Shown: positions 27,210 through 36,127, counted from the stretch's first letter. The stretch: DNA of 46,322 nucleotides from a virus (IMGVR_UViG_3300037961_002446:47857-94178); one strand, 5' to 3'. Numbers and translations are program-made. The notes: a model not told the origin generated them from the sequence alone.

Positions 27210-27725
27210 TTAGCGGTATTGTTGAGTCTTTGGAAGAAGTGGAACAGGTTTGTTTTTTGCATCTTCTGTGATTTGCATATTCTTTGTTGCTTCACGGAGT
27301 CTTTCTTGCGCTCCTTGAATAAACTTAACTTCATCTAATTTACCTTGTTCGTAGTCTTGTCGCATCATATCTAATTCTTTTAATGCAGACTCCATTTCTT
27401 TCTTTGCTTTATCAGCCCTTTCTCTATTCAATACAGGGTTATCATCATAATCGGATTCTAGGATTTGTTTTAGAATAGCAACTGCTTTCTTAAATTCAGT
27501 TACTTCACCTGCTAGACCATAGCCTGAATGAGTGCCTTCATTGTTTTTGATTTTGATTTTATCGTTTTCAGCCTTTGGACGCTTTACCTTTACGGCTTCG
27601 CTTTCATCTTCCATAGGGAAAACATTACCATCATACATTGATTGGTATAGAATCTCTTTTGCCTCTCTTGCTTTTTCAATAACCATGCTAATGATTCTTT
27701 CTTCTTTCGTTACTCTTTCAGGCAT
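27210..27725 (-). CDS. Helical charged protein, unknown (171 aa)
   Basis: Not recognised. Alternating Lys/Glu helices, with the C-terminal ADKAKKEMESALKELDMM and a coiled-coil-like GAQERLREATKNM, and a short N-terminal helix. Starts at ATG 27725 after GGAGGAAAC. It lies between the mini-scaffold-like gene and the ligase. Position suggests a head assembly or packaged protein, but no domain shows it. Confidence 0.45.
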   Translation of the reverse strand: MPERVTKEERIISMVIEKAREAKEILYQSMYDGNVFPMEDESEAVKVKRPKAENDKIKIKNNEGTHSGYGLAGEVTEFKKAVAILKQILESDYDDNPVLNRERADKAKKEMESALKELDMMRQDYEQGKLDEVKFIQGAQERLREATKNMQITEDAKNKPVPLLPKTQQYR

Positions 27726-27726
27726 A

Positions 27727-27966
27727 TTAGTTTCCTCCTGCTCTTTCTACCATCTTATGAATTTCAGACCAATCCATATTAGATACATCAGTAATTCCAC
27801 CACTAGAATTATCCATTGATGGAGTTGGGCTTTCAGCCACTACCAAACCTGCTTTCATTAGTAGGCTATCTTTAGCATACATCATCTTCTCTAATGCTTC
27901 AACCTTATCGGACAAAGCCTTTACAATCTCAAGCATTTCTTCATTAATCGTTTTTTCTTCTGTCAT
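27727..27966 (-). CDS. Small coiled-coil protein sharing the scaffold C-terminal peptide (79 aa)
   Basis: ATG 27966 (MTEEKTINEE) is chosen because AAGTGAT lies four bases upstream; GTG 27975 is the alternative. First 40 residues are a coiled coil (LEIVKALSDKVEALEKMM). The end reads PSMD...NMDWSEIHKMVERAGGN, closely like the scaffold end PSMD...EMDWSDIHKMAGGFN. The shared ending suggests it binds the same partner as the scaffold, perhaps the coat or portal (inference). It may be a mini-scaffold or regulator of head assembly. Its first bases overlap the end of the upstream gene. Confidence 0.6.
   Translation of the reverse strand: MTEEKTINEEMLEIVKALSDKVEALEKMMYAKDSLLMKAGLVVAESPTPSMDNSSGGITDVSNMDWSEIHKMVERAGGN
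27751..27777 (-). repeat. DNA copy 2 of the DWS(D/E)IHKM coding repeat
   Basis: Encodes MDWSEIHKM at the end of the 79-residue gene; 25 of 27 bases match the copy at 23466-23492. The two lie about 4.3 kb apart in the same orientation. Confidence 0.7.
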
Positions 27967-27971
27967 AAATA

Positions 27972-28325
27972 TCACTTCTTTTTCTTTGGATATACTAAAT
28001 CATATAATTGACGGTAAAGTAATTCATACTCCTTACGAAGTTTCGTAGCCGTAGCGACAATATCAATGTTGCGCTCGTCCATAGACTTCATCTTTTTGTT
28101 TAGTTTCTTATCTGATTTAGTCAAGTCTAAATCTTTCATCATAGAGATAAGTTCTCCTAGTTTAGTAAAGTCTTGACCAAAAAATTCTGTGGGTTCAGAT
28201 GCTTGAAGTGTTTTCTTTAGCCGCTTTTTTTGCTTTGCATCTAAAGAATCTAGTATTTCTTTAGGGGCTTTGTCTTCTTTCTTGAAAGAAATTTCTCTTC
28301 CATCTTCATAAAAATCCCATGTCAT
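27972..28325 (-). CDS. Lys-rich helical protein (117 aa)
   Basis: Begins MTWDFYEDGREI and then becomes Lys/Glu/Asp-rich helices (DAKQKKRLKKTL, KSDKKLNKKMKSM, RKEYELLYRQLYDLVY), ending in four Lys. ATGA overlap with the preceding gene (28322-28325). Trp at position 3 recalls the tagged proteins, but the following residues (DFYED) do not fit W-x-x-I-L-K, so I do not count it. Function unknown; a nucleic-acid- or scaffold-binding role is plausible for such a basic helical protein. Confidence 0.45.
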   Translation of the reverse strand: MTWDFYEDGREISFKKEDKAPKEILDSLDAKQKKRLKKTLQASEPTEFFGQDFTKLGELISMMKDLDLTKSDKKLNKKMKSMDERNIDIVATATKLRKEYELLYRQLYDLVYPKKKK

Positions 28326-30064
28326 CTTCTTCCCTCCACTAGTCTATATTCGTCTGTTCTATCATCACGAATAATTTGTCTTCCCATTTCTCTTTCTAAA
28401 GAATTTGTAAATTGTTCAACATTTTCATAGGCAGTTTCTATTTCTGCTCCTAGCCTATCAAGAGTTCTAATATCACTATTATTGAAAGTATCTAGCCCTT
28501 CTATTAGTTCAATTCCTTCAATCGCTATTTGAGTTGTTCTAGCAGGTCTTTGTCCTGCTTCACCGCTAATCCAATCCATGAATTCTTCCGCTTCTCTTTC
28601 ATCAAGAGTATCAATAATGCTTGACATTTTCTTTGTTTTAGTATCAATGGTATTTAGATACCTAACTACTCTTTGAAAATATCTTTTGACTTGACTATCC
28701 CTTCTTTCTACTAATTCCTTAATTTGTCTTCTTTCAGCAAGAGTATTTCCTTCGGGTCTTGTAGACCTTCTAGACATTCTATAAAATAATTCAGTAAGTC
28801 TTTGTAGTTCAGGCTGATATTGAACAACTCTATCAATTTCTCCAATGACCTTTTCAAGTTTGACTCTTTCAATATCAATATCTTCCGCTAATTCTCTAGT
28901 GGCTTCTTCAATATATTTACTAGGATTATTTCTAATATCAATTAAATCTTGATTGATTGCTCTAAGTTTTTTACCTAGTTCGGAGTCTTCTTGTATATTA
29001 GAAACCTTAGTTTCGCTTAGTGTTTTAACAGCATCAACAAGTTTTTGCACCTTTCTAGCAATTATTTTTTCTTCCCCTTGTTCTTGTATGGATTCTAATT
29101 CAATAATAACTTCTCCAATGTATTCCAATTTAGGGACTAAACTATCAGTATGCTTTCTTATTCTATTGAGAGTCTTAACTGCTTTTTCTTGGTCTTCATC
29201 AGGAATAGGCATATCTCTTACTCTAGCAATAGCCCTTTGAATATCCTTTTTGTATCTTCCAATATTTTTGTATGCGGTAGGTTGCCTCTTCCATGTATTA
29301 GTATGTAAGCGAATAAAAGCCTGTTTGAGTGTCATATCTGAACCTGTCAAATTAGCATCATATGTATTTATCAACTCTTGAGTTAATTCAGAAATATTGA
29401 TTTCTCTACCTGAGCCTTCTTTGTCAGAAGTAGCATTTATCATGAAATTACCTGCGGCATTGTAGTGCTTTCTATATTTATTAGATAGATAAGTAGGTTC
29501 TTTCTCAAGAAGTTTCATTAGATTAAGATAAGAATTGGATTCCGCCTGTGAGTTAAAAGTATTAGCGTATGCGTTTTGTCCTTCAAAGGAATATCCTGAT
29601 GGTTCTTCATTATCCCTTCTTCCTTGAACATTCTCTACCATAGCCTTTGTAGCCTTTAGATACTTCTCAATCTTTTTTATTTCTCTATTGAATTTAGAAT
29701 ATTCTTTATCTTTAGAAGTTCTAGTTTTTGGTTTATCTTCTAAGTCAGCAGACAAATCTCCTGCTTGTTCAGCAGAAGTATCATCTCTTTCTCTTTCTTC
29801 TGGATTTTGTGCGGCTTGTTCCGCTTCTGACATTTGTTCTGCTCTTTCAGCATCAAGTTCTTCTTCTTCTCTAAATTCATCTTCTGCTTTAGCAATATAT
29901 TTCCTGTAAGAAACAATATTTTCAGGGCTAATGTTTTCTATAAGAGAATCTTTTATTTCAGAAATAGATGCATCTGATTTAACTAATGCCATAGTATCAT
30001 TATCTAAATCAGCCTTCAAAAGAATAGCCTTCAAGGATTTATTTTTAGATAATTCAAATAACAT
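28322..30064 (-). CDS. Large charged coiled-coil protein, unknown (580 aa)
   Basis: Almost wholly helical, rich in Glu, Arg, Lys and Gln, with Glu/Ala-rich low complexity near residues 65-100 (AEQAAQNPEERERDD). Multiple coiled coils, for example RVKLEKVIGEIDRVVQYQPELQ (shortened) and EQFTNSLEREMGRQI. Starts at ATG 30064 with GGTGAT. It does not match a family I know. In this neighbourhood, between the portal and the head proteins, a packaged internal or scaffold-like protein is possible; no enzyme motif is visible. Confidence 0.5.
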   Translation of the reverse strand: MLFELSKNKSLKAILLKADLDNDTMALVKSDASISEIKDSLIENISPENIVSYRKYIAKAEDEFREEEELDAERAEQMSEAEQAAQNPEERERDDTSAEQAGDLSADLEDKPKTRTSKDKEYSKFNREIKKIEKYLKATKAMVENVQGRRDNEEPSGYSFEGQNAYANTFNSQAESNSYLNLMKLLEKEPTYLSNKYRKHYNAAGNFMINATSDKEGSGREINISELTQELINTYDANLTGSDMTLKQAFIRLHTNTWKRQPTAYKNIGRYKKDIQRAIARVRDMPIPDEDQEKAVKTLNRIRKHTDSLVPKLEYIGEVIIELESIQEQGEEKIIARKVQKLVDAVKTLSETKVSNIQEDSELGKKLRAINQDLIDIRNNPSKYIEEATRELAEDIDIERVKLEKVIGEIDRVVQYQPELQRLTELFYRMSRRSTRPEGNTLAERRQIKELVERRDSQVKRYFQRVVRYLNTIDTKTKKMSSIIDTLDEREAEEFMDWISGEAGQRPARTTQIAIEGIELIEGLDTFNNSDIRTLDRLGAEIETAYENVEQFTNSLEREMGRQIIRDDRTDEYRLVEGRR

Positions 30065-30073
30065 TTAATCACC

Positions 30074-30298
30074 TTAAAATGGAATGTTCTCTTTCTTCTT
30101 TCTTTTCATAGGAGGAAGTAAAACTACATCAGGACTAGCAGTTGATGGAATTGCTTTATGAGAAGTATCAGGAGGTAATCCTCCCAATGACATATCCTTT
30201 GTTTTTCTTACTTTTGAATCTTTATTTGCGTTAAGTGCCTTGACTTGCGCTAATTCTTTTCTTAGTCTAATTTCTTTTTGTCTACTGTCTTCTGTCAT
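30074..30298 (-). CDS. Small charged protein after portal (74 aa)
   Basis: The ATG at 30298 immediately follows the portal stop (TAATATG), and is chosen over the earlier one at 30331 that would overlap the portal gene. N-terminal helix EDSRQKEIRLRKELAQVKAL, then a polar Pro/Ser/Ala stretch and a final basic KRKKKENIPF. Unknown function; possibly a scaffold or portal-associated protein. Confidence 0.4.
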   Translation of the reverse strand: MTEDSRQKEIRLRKELAQVKALNANKDSKVRKTKDMSLGGLPPDTSHKAIPSTASPDVVLLPPMKRKKKENIPF

Positions 30299-30299
30299 A

Positions 30300-31937
30300 T
30301 TAACCGACTCTCCTTTCTGTTCTTTTGTCATTATTTTGATTTCCTGCTTCTAGTGGTAATCCTGTTAATCTTTTATCCGGCCCTTGATTCATAGATGGTT
30401 TATTTCTTGTTGTTGCTGGATTTGCTTGTGGTTTGCTCATCATTTGTTCTTGCATTTGACCCATTTGAGATGCGTCTATATTAGTTCCTGCGTATGGGTC
30501 TAATTCAACTTTTTCCCCTTCTTGAGAAGATTCGCCTTCTTTTGGTTCTTGTGGTTCAGGTTTCTTAAAAGTAAATTGGCCATCTTCGTCCATATCAACT
30601 TCAAATCCTAAATTTTTAGTAGAAGCCGCAATATTAACTTCAATCTCTCTCTTTCTTAATACCGCTATTTCATCTTCTTCTTCGCTTGGTGGGAGTTTTA
30701 AGTTCCAATCAGTAATTCCAAATTGCTTAATTAGGAATGGGAATACATAATTATTGTAAACATTTTGTGCCATTTGAACGGCTCTATTGGTGACAAGAAT
30801 TTGCATACCTTCATTGTTTAATCCACCGCTTGTAGTATTATCAGCCATGAAGACTTTACTTACACCATAAAACGCTGAAATCCTATCTCTTAAATCATCT
30901 TTAACAGAAACATAATCCATTTCTTTTAGACTATCCATGAACTTAATCCATTCAACTGCACCCTTACCGTTCTCGGCTTCAATACCCATAACAGGAATAA
31001 AGTGCGGGTCTTGTTCCATCTTTTCTTTAACTGCTCTCCAAAAAGATTTCATGGATTCCATGTTGCGAGTTTGAACAGCCAACAATCCCTTTGGCATACG
31101 ACTCTTTGTGTATGAAGAATTGACATAATTCTCCATAGCAATTAGTGTCATTATGTTATTGTAAAGAGTAATAATTGGAGAAAGACCATACAATCTAGAA
31201 GGATTATATTTACTAAAATGTAAGACTTCTCCCTTGAGGAAGTATTGGTCTTGGCCATTTACTCTATTTACATAATGAACAGGAAATAGATTTGCCCCGC
31301 ATTCTTCGCAGTTATCATGAGGTTCTGTTGATAACATACCTCTATGATTGACACAAGTAAATCCCTTTGTTCCTCTTTGTCCTAACTCATCGGTGTAAAT
31401 AGCCATTGTCACGGGGTCGCCTCTATAGACTTCCTTGATTCTATGCATTCTAATTTTACCATTACCATCAATAAAATATTCTTTGACTAGAACAATATAG
31501 GCATCGTCCATGATATTCAAATCATCTTCAAGTTCTCTAAGAACATCAATGAATAGTTGTTCAGCCTTATTGACATAACCCTCTATAAATTTTTCAGCAT
31601 ATTCTAGTTGCTTTACATCAGGAGTTCTTAAGTCAGTAGAACCACATCTAGAACATTCCGAAACAGGCCTTTGGTGTTCCTTTCCACAATTATTACATCT
31701 TGCTTCGTATGCCTTTTCCCAAACATATCCTCTACGGAAAATTTCCTGTTTAAGTTGAGTAATACAAGTCCTAGCAATAACAGACTGATTAACTAAATGA
31801 TAGATAATCGGAGCAGTCATTAGGTTTGCTTGTTGCCTTTCCTGAATGCCTATGTTGAAGATTTTTCTATCGGCAGGTTTGGGAGTAGAACGCCTAAACA
31901 GGTTTCTTACGCTAAATCGTCTTCTTTCCTCAACCAT
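30300..31937 (-). CDS. Portal protein with two zinc-ribbon insertions
   Basis: 545 residues. Portal pattern: AYIVLVKEYFIDGNGKIRM, EVLHFSKYNPSRLYGLSPI, helix AMENYVNSSYTKSRMP, KDDLRDRISAFYGV, then a disordered Pro/Gln/Met C-terminus. Two cysteine clusters interrupt the N-terminal half: C81-x2-C84...C95-x2-C98 (CNNCGK, CSRCGS) and C195-x2-H198...C210-x2-C213 (CVNHRG, CEECGA), both zinc-ribbon-like. ATG follows GGGGTG. The portal forms the dodecamer through which DNA enters the head. Zinc ribbons in it are unusual; they may bind DNA, terminase or scaffold (inference). Family assignment is firm. Confidence 0.85.
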   Translation of the reverse strand: MVEERRRFSVRNLFRRSTPKPADRKIFNIGIQERQQANLMTAPIIYHLVNQSVIARTCITQLKQEIFRRGYVWEKAYEARCNNCGKEHQRPVSECSRCGSTDLRTPDVKQLEYAEKFIEGYVNKAEQLFIDVLRELEDDLNIMDDAYIVLVKEYFIDGNGKIRMHRIKEVYRGDPVTMAIYTDELGQRGTKGFTCVNHRGMLSTEPHDNCEECGANLFPVHYVNRVNGQDQYFLKGEVLHFSKYNPSRLYGLSPIITLYNNIMTLIAMENYVNSSYTKSRMPKGLLAVQTRNMESMKSFWRAVKEKMEQDPHFIPVMGIEAENGKGAVEWIKFMDSLKEMDYVSVKDDLRDRISAFYGVSKVFMADNTTSGGLNNEGMQILVTNRAVQMAQNVYNNYVFPFLIKQFGITDWNLKLPPSEEEDEIAVLRKREIEVNIAASTKNLGFEVDMDEDGQFTFKKPEPQEPKEGESSQEGEKVELDPYAGTNIDASQMGQMQEQMMSKPQANPATTRNKPSMNQGPDKRLTGLPLEAGNQNNDKRTERRVG

Positions 31938-31949
31938 AGACTAACACCC

Positions 31950-32834
31950 CTATTCCGCAACAGGCTTGGCTTCTGTTATGAATGCTTCGGGAACGGCAAC
32001 GCCACGCTCTAAGTTTCTAACTAACTGAGTAGCATAATCTAAACTGCTTATATCCACATTAGTTTCATATCCATTATTATCCGCCCAATGAATTAATTGA
32101 TTAGTAGAAAGATTACTGCCACTATTAGGTATGAAAGGACAACCCCCTAATCCATTAATGCTTGAATCAAATTTAGTGATTCCCCATTCAGCCGCCACTT
32201 TTACATTATCAAAAATATTTCTTCTTATCTTTGGATTCTCATGAAGATGTAAAGCAATATCAGCATTCAATCCTCTAGTTAATTCTAGAGTCTGAACCAT
32301 TTGTGTAGGGTGTGCGACTCCTATTGTATCACATAATACAACTGTTTCAGCCAAGTAGTCTGCTTTTAACATAGCATCTTTGAGAGAATGTTCTTGTGGT
32401 TTGCCTTCAAAAGGACAACCGAAAGCACAGGAAATATATGCTCTTACATTTTTTCTATCTATGTCTATTAGCATTTCATCTAATTCTTCAAACTTATCTT
32501 GTAGGCTCATGTTAAGATTTCTTTTATTGAATTCCTTAGAAACAGAAAAAAATACATTCATCTTTTTTGCTCCTACTTCTGTTGCTCTATCAAATCCTTT
32601 CTTGTTAGGAATAAGAACTCCAAAGTCGCCTAAATCTTCTGTGGCTTCAAAGACTTTTTCTGCATCAGCCATATTAGGAACTCTCTTAGGGTGAACAAAT
32701 GAAGCAATCTCCATATCTTCTAAACCTGCATAGTATAGTTCCTTAATCAAACTAATTTTATTATTTGTAGACATAGAGAATTTACTATTCTGTAGGCCAT
32801 CTCTCGGCCCAACTTCATAAATTTCTATATCCAT
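31950..32834 (-). CDS. HMG-CoA lyase family enzyme (viral auxiliary metabolic gene)
   Basis: About 294 residues, full domain length. Signature GPRDGLQN (catalytic Arg and metal Asp at about 11 and 12), SCAFGCPFEGK, LCDTIGVAHP, HLH metal pair (about 196 and 198), DSSINGLGGCPF (catalytic loop Cys) and SNLSTNQ with the metal-binding Asn. All hallmark residues of hydroxymethylglutaryl-CoA lyase are kept, so it probably cleaves HMG-CoA to acetyl-CoA and acetoacetate, or a close 3-hydroxyacyl-CoA. The HxH motif is followed by ENPK instead of the usual DTYG. ATG 32834 preferred with GTGAG upstream; GTG 32843 overlaps the previous stop. Host-metabolism role inferred. Confidence 0.8.
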   Translation of the reverse strand: MDIEIYEVGPRDGLQNSKFSMSTNNKISLIKELYYAGLEDMEIASFVHPKRVPNMADAEKVFEATEDLGDFGVLIPNKKGFDRATEVGAKKMNVFFSVSKEFNKRNLNMSLQDKFEELDEMLIDIDRKNVRAYISCAFGCPFEGKPQEHSLKDAMLKADYLAETVVLCDTIGVAHPTQMVQTLELTRGLNADIALHLHENPKIRRNIFDNVKVAAEWGITKFDSSINGLGGCPFIPNSGSNLSTNQLIHWADNNGYETNVDISSLDYATQLVRNLERGVAVPEAFITEAKPVAE

Positions 32835-32839
32835 TATAC

Positions 32840-34696
32840 TCACAACTTGCTCGCTAAGAACCTAACATGGTGGCTCATTTGATTATCGGGGTATGCTTTT
32901 AGTTCTTCAATGGTTATCCACTTGTAATCACTATGCTCAAAAGATAATGTAGGATTCCATTCTTCTTCTACATCTACTCTAAAGCAGTGATATTTCTTTG
33001 GTGGAGTCATATTCTTATCAAAGTGAACGCCTACTTTAGAAGAGGGTTTCTTGAATAATCCTAGTTCTTCACCTGCTTCAATCATACAGACTTTTTCAGC
33101 ATCAGGAGTTCCATCTTCATTAAACTCATCAAGTTCTTCTATTTTACCACCTGCAAATTCCCAAAGACCTATCATTGTATCTTCTTCAGGAGAACGCTCA
33201 ACAATTAGAATCTTATCTCCTTTGTAAACTGCTACACCTGCGGCATGGCGAACACCGTCTTTATCTAACAAGAATTTCTTGGGGTTATCTCCTTTAGCAA
33301 ACCAAGAGAGTCCTTTTCTTTCCATTTCTTCTTCTGATTTAGCAATAATCCCACCAATATTTTCTAGTTCGTCCATCACAGACATTTTACAGTTGTCTTT
33401 GTATTTTTGAATATCATCTAAATAAATTCCTTCTTTTAGCCAATCAAAACCTACATGGTCTTTATGATTCTCCCACTTCATTAGTTTGAAAATTTCATCA
33501 CAACGGCTCTTATACCAATCAGCCTTCTTGTAAGATTTTTTCATTCGTATTAATTCCAATAGTAGTTCAGCATTACCTTTCTTTAGCCTAAAATGCGGCA
33601 AGCATTTTGTTAGCAATTTTGTCACATCGTCCTGTGAATAAAAATTAAGCCTGTTAATTAGTCTAGTATCTTGTGGTGATTTTTGGTCTAAGTGCATACG
33701 ACCAAAACCAATTGACTTATGCATTTCTTCCATGAATGCTCGGCCTCTAGTTCCTGTGGCAACTAACCCCACTCTAGGATTCATATTGCGGTCAAGTGTG
33801 ATATAGCCATCTGAGTCAATAAAAGCAGCACAGTAGGCCCAAATATTCTTTTTCATCATAGATGGCATTTTGTAATATGCTCCATTAGATGAAACAATAT
33901 CTAGTTTCTTTACCATCTTAGAAATCATATTAGGAGAAGATATTTTGAAAAGAGGAGTAGGCATTTTTTCATGGATTTCTCTTGCACCTATTCCTTGATT
34001 TTCACAAACTGCCTTTAGAATAAAATCCTCTTGTCTTTGTTTCTTAGTCTTAGTAATTGATTGGTCTGTAATTTTAGCGAGGGCATCTCTAAAAGATTTC
34101 TTGGCACTTCTCATTTCTTTATGGATTTGACTGTATTCTTGGGAGTAGGCCATTCCTTGTTGTTCCAAATCTAATTCCCAATACTTACACAAAGCATCTA
34201 CTGTTTCTCTTCTTAGTTCAGCATCTTTCATTTTGTGTAGTTTATGCAGGTCTTTTTCATTAAACCTCATCTGTAAAAGAGCAGGAGTGTATGGTGAAAG
34301 CCAAGAAATAGATTTGATACATTTCTGTAGATGGTCAGCATAAGCATTAATCATAGTGTCTATTGCCTTAGACATTTTTTCTCTTTGTTCTCCTTTGAGT
34401 TCTCTCCTAGCCTTTCTCATTTTCTTAACTAGGTCGGGAATAGTTTGGTCTTGAACCATGTATTCACTAGGAAAACTGTTGAGTTGTTTTCTTGCTTCTG
34501 TAGCATTGATGTTTCTTTCTATAGATAGTTTGGTGATTTCTTCATGTTCAGACATGACATGAGTAAGCGTTCCTTTTAGTTCAGTATCTAGTTCTCTCTC
34601 TACAGACTCTTTGACTTCGGCTTCTTCTTCATCAAGTTCAGCAAGTCTTTGCATTTGTTGTGCCGCTTGCCTGTATTTGTCAGCCTGTTCTGTCAT
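32840..34696 (-). CDS. LAGLIDADG endonuclease-like domain fused to NUDIX hydrolase domain
   Basis: 618 residues. Residues 1-280 are helical with coiled coils. At 286-300 is a LAGLIDADG-type motif (AYCAAFIDSDGYI), followed by strands and helices typical of that fold, to about 400. The C-terminal 484-618 is a NUDIX fold: GVAVYKGDKILIVERS, then GLWEFAGGKIEE, then a box ending IEAGEELGL. The box has an insertion between its halves and Ile where Arg is usual, so hydrolase activity is uncertain. ATG with GGTGAT. A single fused protein with these two domains is unusual; homing or repair-type cleavage and nucleotide clean-up are only possibilities. Confidence 0.7.
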   Translation of the reverse strand: MTEQADKYRQAAQQMQRLAELDEEEAEVKESVERELDTELKGTLTHVMSEHEEITKLSIERNINATEARKQLNSFPSEYMVQDQTIPDLVKKMRKARRELKGEQREKMSKAIDTMINAYADHLQKCIKSISWLSPYTPALLQMRFNEKDLHKLHKMKDAELRRETVDALCKYWELDLEQQGMAYSQEYSQIHKEMRSAKKSFRDALAKITDQSITKTKKQRQEDFILKAVCENQGIGAREIHEKMPTPLFKISSPNMISKMVKKLDIVSSNGAYYKMPSMMKKNIWAYCAAFIDSDGYITLDRNMNPRVGLVATGTRGRAFMEEMHKSIGFGRMHLDQKSPQDTRLINRLNFYSQDDVTKLLTKCLPHFRLKKGNAELLLELIRMKKSYKKADWYKSRCDEIFKLMKWENHKDHVGFDWLKEGIYLDDIQKYKDNCKMSVMDELENIGGIIAKSEEEMERKGLSWFAKGDNPKKFLLDKDGVRHAAGVAVYKGDKILIVERSPEEDTMIGLWEFAGGKIEELDEFNEDGTPDAEKVCMIEAGEELGLFKKPSSKVGVHFDKNMTPPKKYHCFRVDVEEEWNPTLSFEHSDYKWITIEELKAYPDNQMSHHVRFLASKL

Positions 34697-34705
34697 TTTA
34701 TCACC

Positions 34706-36127
34706 TTAGAAATTTAAACCGATAGCGTTTCTTGTTTGCGGTTTATCATCACCAAACAACCCTAAATCATCTAGCAATATGAAATTGTCGTTGGATTGGT
34801 AAGTAGCCGCATTCGCCAAAGCCAAACTCATTACCATGTCATCGTGTGCGCCTACTCCTTCAAATTTACCCCGTTCAGTAATAGCAAACATAGACATTTC
34901 TTCTATTAAGGCAGAAGTCGTCCTTCTACTTTCCTCATTACCGTATGGGAAATTCATCTTATTATTTTCTAGAGTCATCTGTAGATTCAAAATAATTTCT
35001 TGCTTTTTTCTTCTAGTGGTGTTGAAGTCATGAACATTCAAGTCAGCCACTTGTCTTAATTCTTGAGTAAATGATTTAGCGAAAGTATTTGTTTCAAACA
35101 AGATAACTTCAGGCCTAAACATTTGACCAATGAGTTTTACCTTCTGTATGTTTTCTCTAAACTCTACATTCTTTGCTCGGTCAATATAGACAATAGATTT
35201 GTTTTCATTCTCGTCCATCTCTAATACAGTAATTACATTGTAGTCGCCATCTGTAGATATAGCAGGGTCTACGCCTACAAAGTATTTGTAGCCTTCACGC
35301 TTCAACGGCTTCAAAACTAAATCTTTATTCTTAGCACCTTCTAAATGCTCAGGGTTAAACAAAGAAGTTCCTGTAGAAATAGGCACACACATATATTCTC
35401 TAGTAAATTTAAGAGAACCTATTTCAGCCTTTCTCGCCATCAATGAATCATAATCCCAACGACTTGGCCATAACGGTTCATTAAGAGCATTTAGGCAAGG
35501 ATAGGTTCTAAGAGTATATGCTGCATTTTCAGACAACTGAGCATAAATATCTGTATAACTAAATGGTGTCCCAATAACTCTTAGTGAAGCAGAATGATGT
35601 AGTGTAGGAATCATATCACCGTAAAACCAATCAGTGACTTTCTGAATTCCTGACATACTAAATTCTTTCAAAGGGTCGTCAATAATAATCTCTTGAGGGT
35701 GAAGTCCACGAATCTGTGAACCAACAGAACGCTCTAAGATTTGATTGCCATTTGTTAGAGTAATGTTTCCAATAGCCCAACCTCTTGCAGGTTTGTATTT
35801 CTTTAGCATTGGGTGATTGAACATTTTGTCTATGTCCCTCATGTGAACCATAGTCTGTTTTTGGTTAGAAGAAATGTATAGCATTTGATATGGAGGAGGT
35901 TGAAAAATCAAATTCCAAACAACCCAACTATGCATGAATACAGATTTACCATGACCTCTTGAACAAATAATTACACTTCTTTGTGTAGTGTTCATTAGTT
36001 CTAGCCATTCTTCTTGGTGTTTAGCAAACTCCCAACCTAGCACTTGCTGAAAAAAATACGGAAAGGAATTTTTGGATAATTCCATATCCATTTGATGTTC
36101 AAAATTAAGTTGCTCTAAATCAGACAT
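34706..36127 (-). CDS. Terminase large subunit
   Basis: 473 residues. ATPase half: Walker A SRGHGKS (56-62), Walker B IIIDDP (147-152), and a coupling segment around VIGTPFS. Nuclease half: VGVDPAIS (D287), LFETNTF (E345), GAHDDMVMSLALAN (D429/D430). All catalytic acids are present, so it is likely an active genome-packaging motor and nuclease. Its ATG shares the TAATG with the previous gene. It is followed by NUDIX-endonuclease, lyase and portal genes. Confidence 0.95.
   Translation of the reverse strand: MSDLEQLNFEHQMDMELSKNSFPYFFQQVLGWEFAKHQEEWLELMNTTQRSVIICSRGHGKSVFMHSWVVWNLIFQPPPYQMLYISSNQKQTMVHMRDIDKMFNHPMLKKYKPARGWAIGNITLTNGNQILERSVGSQIRGLHPQEIIIDDPLKEFSMSGIQKVTDWFYGDMIPTLHHSASLRVIGTPFSYTDIYAQLSENAAYTLRTYPCLNALNEPLWPSRWDYDSLMARKAEIGSLKFTREYMCVPISTGTSLFNPEHLEGAKNKDLVLKPLKREGYKYFVGVDPAISTDGDYNVITVLEMDENENKSIVYIDRAKNVEFRENIQKVKLIGQMFRPEVILFETNTFAKSFTQELRQVADLNVHDFNTTRRKKQEIILNLQMTLENNKMNFPYGNEESRRTTSALIEEMSMFAITERGKFEGVGAHDDMVMSLALANAATYQSNDNFILLDDLGLFGDDKPQTRNAIGLNF

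Noticed and set aside
27972-28325. MTWDFYED start taken as a tag
   Set aside because: Has Trp at position 3, but not the I-L-K part; kept as an ordinary gene.
28322-30064. LKAILLKADLDND near the N-terminus taken as a tag
   Set aside because: No Trp, and it starts ten residues in; similarity to I-L-K alone is too weak to count.
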